A program made the translations under genes and the position numbers. This document shows, one piece after another, positions 13,001-19,000 of a stretch of 64,000 nucleotides of DNA (position 1 is its first letter; each line of letters begins with the position of its first letter). The stretch lies in NCBI GenBank assembly GCA_947184155.2, contig CAMXCT020003207.1, forward strand, positions 1 through 64,000. The letters run 5' to 3'. The notes beneath the pieces are model-generated. The model ran no database searches, was not told the origin of the DNA, and saw only the letters and a list, made by a program, of their open reading frames with translations. The DNA is from Cladocopium goreaui. Taxonomy: Eukaryota > Sar > Dinophyceae > Suessiales > Symbiodiniaceae.

Positions 13001-16000
13001 AAGCCAACCGAATGCAAAGCTTCACATCCGGCGTTGCTGATGTTTTTGCAGAACTTGCGTTGCGATGGTAGCCATGAACATGCACATATAGGTAGCTGGG
13101 GCAGTAGCAGCAGACACACTGTCAAAAGTGCCGACATGCAGGTTTGGCCCAGAGAACTTTGTGAAAGGATAGCAGCTGGAGTTGTTGAATGTTTGATGTC
13201 AATGCATGAGAAAAGCAATCTCCAAAACTACTTTCCAGAAGCTGCTGCCGAAGCATCAGCCGATGCTGCACCTATCACGTGCCCAGCTTGCAGAGGCCAT
13301 ATGCGCAAAACTGATCCGAGACACACCAGAGATGCCAACTGCAAGTTTCCAGACACCGAAAGTGTTACATGGACATGCCCTGGTTGTGTGGGTCGAAAGA
13401 ATCGTGCACACCCTTCTCACAGAAATGATGAATCATGTCAATGGGCAGTTGCACGAATCATGCCTGAAGGAGCAGCCCGTGAAAGAACATCCACTCATCC
13501 TAGAGATGGCCGTGTTCCAGCCAGATCTGACCTTCCGCAAGCCTGCGTTTGGAAGGGAGAAATGATGGAGTTCTAGGTGCATCCGAAGCACCACCTGATG
13601 CTCCTGAGGCCTTGACTCCTGAAGAGGCCGAAGCTAGGAGAAGAGCCAAGAGTCAAAGATCAGATGCAGCTGGAACAAGACGTTCAAGCATAGGTGTTCA
13701 AGCAGAGGCCCCAAGACCTCTTGCAGATGCTGCTGAGGCTGCAGTACGTGACGATGCCATTGTCCCAGTAGCACCTGATGCTGACGATATTGCAGTTCCA
13801 GCCTGGTCCAAATATGATCTTGGTTTTGCACTTCAACAACTGCGATCTTTGAGAGAAGGTGTTGTCAGAAGAACGTTGAGGAAGCTTCATATAAGATGGT
13901 TCCATTGTAGTGCCAAAAGAATGTGTACTTTGTTGTCAGCCGCAGGTGTCCACAATGATGTTTTGATGCTGGTACCCTCAATCATCGACACATGCGATAT
14001 ATGTCGCAACTGGCAACGTGTTGGACCCAGAACTGTAACCTCAACAAGAGTTCCGGACACCTTCAACCTTGAAGTTCAAATAGACTTGCTGTTTTATAAA
14101 ACCAATGTTGTCCTTCACTGCGTAGATGCTTGCACACGTTGGACTGCAGTTGAAATCCTTCCGAACAGAGAGCCGGAGAGCATCCTTGATGGTTTTGCCA
14201 AATGTTGGATTCGCATTTTTGGATGCTCTGCCACCATACTTTGTGACCAAGAGGGAGGTGTTGTTTCCGACCTTGCTGCAGAATGGTTTGAAAGAAGAGG
14301 GATCAAAGTTGTTTTCCGAGCGAAAGAGCAACACTGTGGTCTTGTGGAAAGACACAACCAGATCCTTAGAGCCCAGCTGCACTTGCTGGATGACCAGTCC
14401 AATGCCGAAGGACTTGCTGTACCGTTTAGTGTCGTTTTGTCTGAGTCAGTCTTTGCCAAGAATGCCCTTTTCCGATGTGGTAATGCCTCGCCTTACGAGG
14501 CGGTGTTTGGACGTGTTCCTCCATTGCTTTCAGTTGTTGGTGAAGAGACTGGTGAAGCCTTGACAGACAGAGACGCAGCCCGCGTCAGACACTTGGCGCT
14601 TGGAAGCATGATCCAAGCAACTGCAGACCAGAAGGCAAGAACAGCAGATAACACGAAGACCAGAAGAGCAGGACAACTTTTAGAACTTCAAACTGGCGAT
14701 CTTGTGGATTTCTTCAGAAAGCCAAGAAGTAAGGATTCCACTGGTTGGCATGGTCCAGCACAAATAGTTGACTTGTCAAGCCTGCGAGATGGTATAGTCC
14801 ATATCAAATGGCAAGGCCGAGTTCTGTCAGCTAGAGTGCAAGATACCCGTTCTGCCCTTACTTTTGCAACTTTCCTGATGCAGCCGTCCAATCCCATTCG
14901 TTTGTTCCGTGCGGAAGTTGAAGCTCATCAAGGACATTTGATGCGTGTTGGATGGGTTAAGCAAGGCAGAACATGGATCGAATGCCAAGGTAACAAAGAA
15001 AACTTTGCACTTTTGTCTGCAGGACTTTATGTGTCAGCGTGCTGCATGCACCTGGAAGGAGTGGTAGGATTCCGATACGGAACAAATGTGTCTCAACTCC
15101 CTGCCATAGCTTTTGATGACACTTTGCTTCTTTGGTGGAATAGCCAGAACGGTGGTTTGACTGAATGGTTCCATTGTTTTACTCCTGGCAATGCTCCATG
15201 TGCAAACCATCACTAAGATGCCTGAAGCCTCAGTAGTCCAGTTTCTGATGGTCGATCAGTTTGAAGTGCAATCTCTACGACAAGTGGTTCCCGATGTGCC
15301 GCATCTTGGAGGAACCCATGAACCTGACTTCACCAACATGCATGACAAAACAGAAGAAGTGCTCAGGACTAGCGGTCAGAAAGCACTTGCAGATGGTCAG
15401 CCTGATCATCAACCAAAGCCATCACCTTCAGAAAATGCCAATGTTGAAACGGATCACTTGGATGAACCTGAAGTCCAGACTTCAAATCCAGAACCTGAAA
15501 ATGTCCATCATGCGGAAGATGCAAGACCGTACGATTTTGCTTTCATGAGTGTTGTTTCAGATGAAGCCTTTCATGGAACAGCTTATGATTCAGATCGCTT
15601 GCATGCCATCCAAGATGTTAATGTAGTTTCAACCTTAATAGTCCACCCCGATAATCTGTATGAAGCTCCCGAACTTGCCTTTCCAGCTCACTTGATGCAA
15701 TATGTTGTTCTTGCAGGTATGCATGGTAACCGTAGGTTTAGAAGAGACCAACATGCGGTGTTTGCCTTTGCCAGTTTCGCAGCAACCACAGCTGTGATTG
15801 AGCGTGTGAACAACATTCTTGACCGCCAAGAAGCCTTGAATCATGTTGAAGAATGCCGAGAGGCCATGATGCTTGAGCTGTTGCGTTGGGTGAAACATAA
15901 AGCTTGGAAACGTGGCAACAAAAGACAAGCCACCAATGTCCTCAAATCCAAATGGGTGTTGAAGTGGAAAGATATTGGTTCTGGCGATTCCAAAGCCAGG

Positions 16001-19000
16001 AAAATAAAGGCCAGACTTGTTGCACAAGGTTTTCTTGATAGGCAAGAGACTGCCACGTTTGCTGGAACTTCGACCCGCTGGTCGCAACGTCTCCTCATAG
16101 CTGTTGCAGTTCAACAAGGATGGGAACTTTGGAGTGCAGATATCTCAGAGGCTTTCTTGCGTGGGTTGACGTTTGAAGAGCTACATGAAAGTGGTGGACA
16201 AATGAGAGATGTTCAGATTTCCTTGCCTCCTGGAGGGGAGTTTCTTCTTCGTGCAATAGAAGGGTATGAAGATTACGATGCTTCAACTGAAATTCTTGTG
16301 TTAGTTAAACCCGGATTTGGACTCCGTGACGCACCGCGTCTTTGGTTGCTTGCACTTAAGAAAGTGTTGACTCGCATCGGAGTCACTGCATGCCAGGGCG
16401 ATCAACAGCTCTTCCAAATGAGAGAGAATGGCAGACTCTCCCTGCTGATGACAATCCATGTTGATGACATAAAGATGTGCGGAAACCCTCAAACCATGTC
16501 ATGGGTAGTTAAGCAGCTTGAGGAGCAATTTGACTCCATTAAATTGGAGAAGAATAATTTCGTCCATTTGGGCCTGCAGCACACCCTGTGCAAGGATGGA
16601 AGCATGGAGATTTCCCAATCTCACTACATCTCTGAGCTGAAACCAATACCAACCGAAAGCCTGAAAGTGATACCAAAAGACCAACCTGTCAATGAAGAGT
16701 TCCAACACCTGTTCCGTTCTTTGCTTGGAGGAATTGCTTGGGTAACTCAGACGCGACTTGACATAGCCGTATATTTAGGCGCACTACAAAGAAAACTGCA
16801 ATGTCCAACAGTGCAAGACCTGCTCAATGCCAACCGCGTACTGCAGTACTTGAAAAGCAAGCCTCTTGCAATGAAGTTTAGAAAGCTGGATAAACCATGG
16901 CGCCTCGTGGCGATCTCAGACTCTGGTTTTAAGGGAGAAGATCAGGATCATTTGGCAATTCGAAGTGGTCTGATTTGTTTGGTGGACCGTGATTTTCCCC
17001 AACTTGGCAGAAATGGCTTGCAGATAATTGAGTATGTTTCTAAGAAACAAACAAGAGTTTGCAGGTCAACCTATGCTGCCGAGCTCTATAGTGCCTTAGA
17101 CCTTGCTGGACTTTTGTTTAACATTTCCTTGACGCTGACGGAGGTGTTAGAAGGTCCAAGTACAGCTTGTGCACTTGCCGATAAATTTGAAGTTGGTAAA
17201 CTTGCGTTGGAAGCAGACTTGGTGATCGATGCTGCGTCCGTGTTTGATCATACTGCAACAACTGAACCAAGAGCACCACATGATGCGACGATGACGATCC
17301 ACTCCTTGAAACTGCGAGAGTTGCTTGAGACTGGTAAGTTGACGCGTTTAATCTGGTGTGATACAAGGTCAATGCTTGCAGACAGCCTGAACAAGGGTAC
17401 AATCGACAGAGCAGCCTTACAACTGGCAATCAGTGATGCGTGCTGGAATATAGACCAAGCTGTCAGAACACACCAAGTTCCAATGCAGATGCCAGAACAA
17501 AGTTCGCGCAATGAGCAACCTGAGTCAAAAGGGGCCAGTCCTATGAAGGTCCCTACAACATAGCCATACATGTCATGACTTCCAGCTGGTGGTTGATACC
17601 GTACCTGTCAACGACAGTACATGTCTTCGTTGCCTTTTCCCAGACTCGAGTCCAACATACCCTTTTTGCGTGACTGTTTACTTCGATTTGCTGTGCATGG
17701 ATTTGCAGTTCTCAACATGAGAACATCGGCGAGAGAAAAGGGAAAGGCGGCCGACCAACGACATGTTTTCCTTGGAAGTACTGATGTTTGTAGGGCCGTT
17801 TCCTACCGAGCAGATCCCAACTGGCTTGGGTTGAATGCCTTGGATATCCTTGGATCGTCGGAGGGGAAGGTGCTGAGTTAAGGTCCTGGCATCATCCATT
17901 CTTTTGATGAACCTGCTGATTGCTCAGCTCAACAGTAGCTATGTGTACATCTACCAGGACTGTACCGCCCAAACTGCCAGCAGAATTCAGGGGTATTGGG
18001 ACATGGAGCCTCGTGTCATTCCACAAGCGTCGCTGGCATCAAGTGTTGGAGCACCCAGAAGATGCGATTCTGATGTGCGCCAGGACATGGTGGGTTTCGC
18101 TCGGTTGAATCGAGCGCAGAAAATCGTGGAGGCAATTCGCCCTGACATCATACTGGTGCCAGAAATATGTCTCTTTTGCCATGGCTACGTGTGCATTGTC
18201 GTTGAGGCCTTGTCAAACTTCAATCGGCGACACTTTGCGTTTCTTGGATTGCATTGCCTAAACAGCGCCAAGTGGCTTCATAGGGCTTCATAGGGCTTCA
18301 TAGGGCTTCATAGGGCTTCCTTGCATTTCAACCCGAGACAGTTTGGGAAGGGAGGGCTATTTTTTTTTCGCGGCAGTTTTTTTTTTTGTTGGGGATTCCT
18401 GGTTCTATGCTTTCCTGCTTCTCTGCTTCTCTGCTGTTCTGCTTCTCTGCTTTTCTGCTTCTTTGCTTTTCTGCTTCTCTGCTTTTCTGCTTTTCCTGCT
18501 TTTTGCTTTTCCTGCTTCTCTGCTTTTCATGCTTCTCTGCTTTTCAGCTTCTCTGCTTCTCCTGCTTTTTGTTTTTCCTGCTCTGCTTTTCATGCTTCTC
18601 CGCTTCTCTGCTTTACCTGCTTCTTTTCTTTTCTGCTTCTCTGCTTTCCCTGCTTCTCTGCTTTTCTGCTTTTGTGCTTCTGTCTGTGCCTTTCTACTTC
18701 TACTATATATTCTACTTTTTCTTTTCTTCAGTCATGTGTTTTTGCTGCTCTACTTCCTGCTCCTCTGCTTCTCTGTTTCCTGTCTTTACTGCCTCTTTGT
18801 TTTTTTCTTTTCTTTTGCTTTATTCTCTCCTGTTTGTATCCTAAATGAAACCCTAAAGGCCCAGGTGAAACCCAAAGAAACCCTAAAGAAATCCTGATAA
18901 GAACTCCTGATAAGAAACCCCTACATGACGTCTGAATGAACCCTAAAGAAACCATAAATTAACCCTAAAGAAACCACAAATGAAACCCTAAAGAAACTTT

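Larger units (their letters stand above)
7059..17822 (+). mobile_element. Ty1/copia-type LTR retrotransposon with an embedded methyltransferase-like domain
   Basis: A 10,764-bp element has 300-bp LTRs (7059-7358, 17523-17822) that differ at about two positions. It is flanked by GGCT on both sides (7055-7058, 17823-17826). A TGGTAGC primer site abuts the left LTR. Domain order is Gag, CCHC knuckle, DPGA protease, PPC methyltransferase-like domain, HHCC/DDE integrase, RT with HVDD, RNase H. Integrase upstream of RT is the copia order. Coding capacity is broken by two in-frame TGA codons (9128, 10949) and two frame changes (near 13550 and 15190). The insertion therefore looks recent by LTR identity yet is not plainly autonomous, unless recoding occurs. 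It sits in sense orientation in a host intron. Confidence 0.9.
7027..17882 (+). other. Channel intron enlarged from ~88 bp to 10.9 kb by a retrotransposon
   Basis: The intron runs from a GT donor after the exon ending LTAVLLF to an AAG acceptor before VLASSILL. Removing the element (10,764 bp) and one GGCT copy leaves 88 bp, a normal size for this gene. The flanking exons join in phase 0 across the element. Confidence 0.72.

Noticed and set aside
17621..17881. 87-codon frame identical to the start of the open frame at 7157
   Set aside because: It is LTR sequence running into the host intron, not a second gag gene.
18321..18897. Phe/Leu/Ser-rich membrane-protein-like frames
   Set aside because: Present in all three forward frames of a pyrimidine repeat inside a channel intron.
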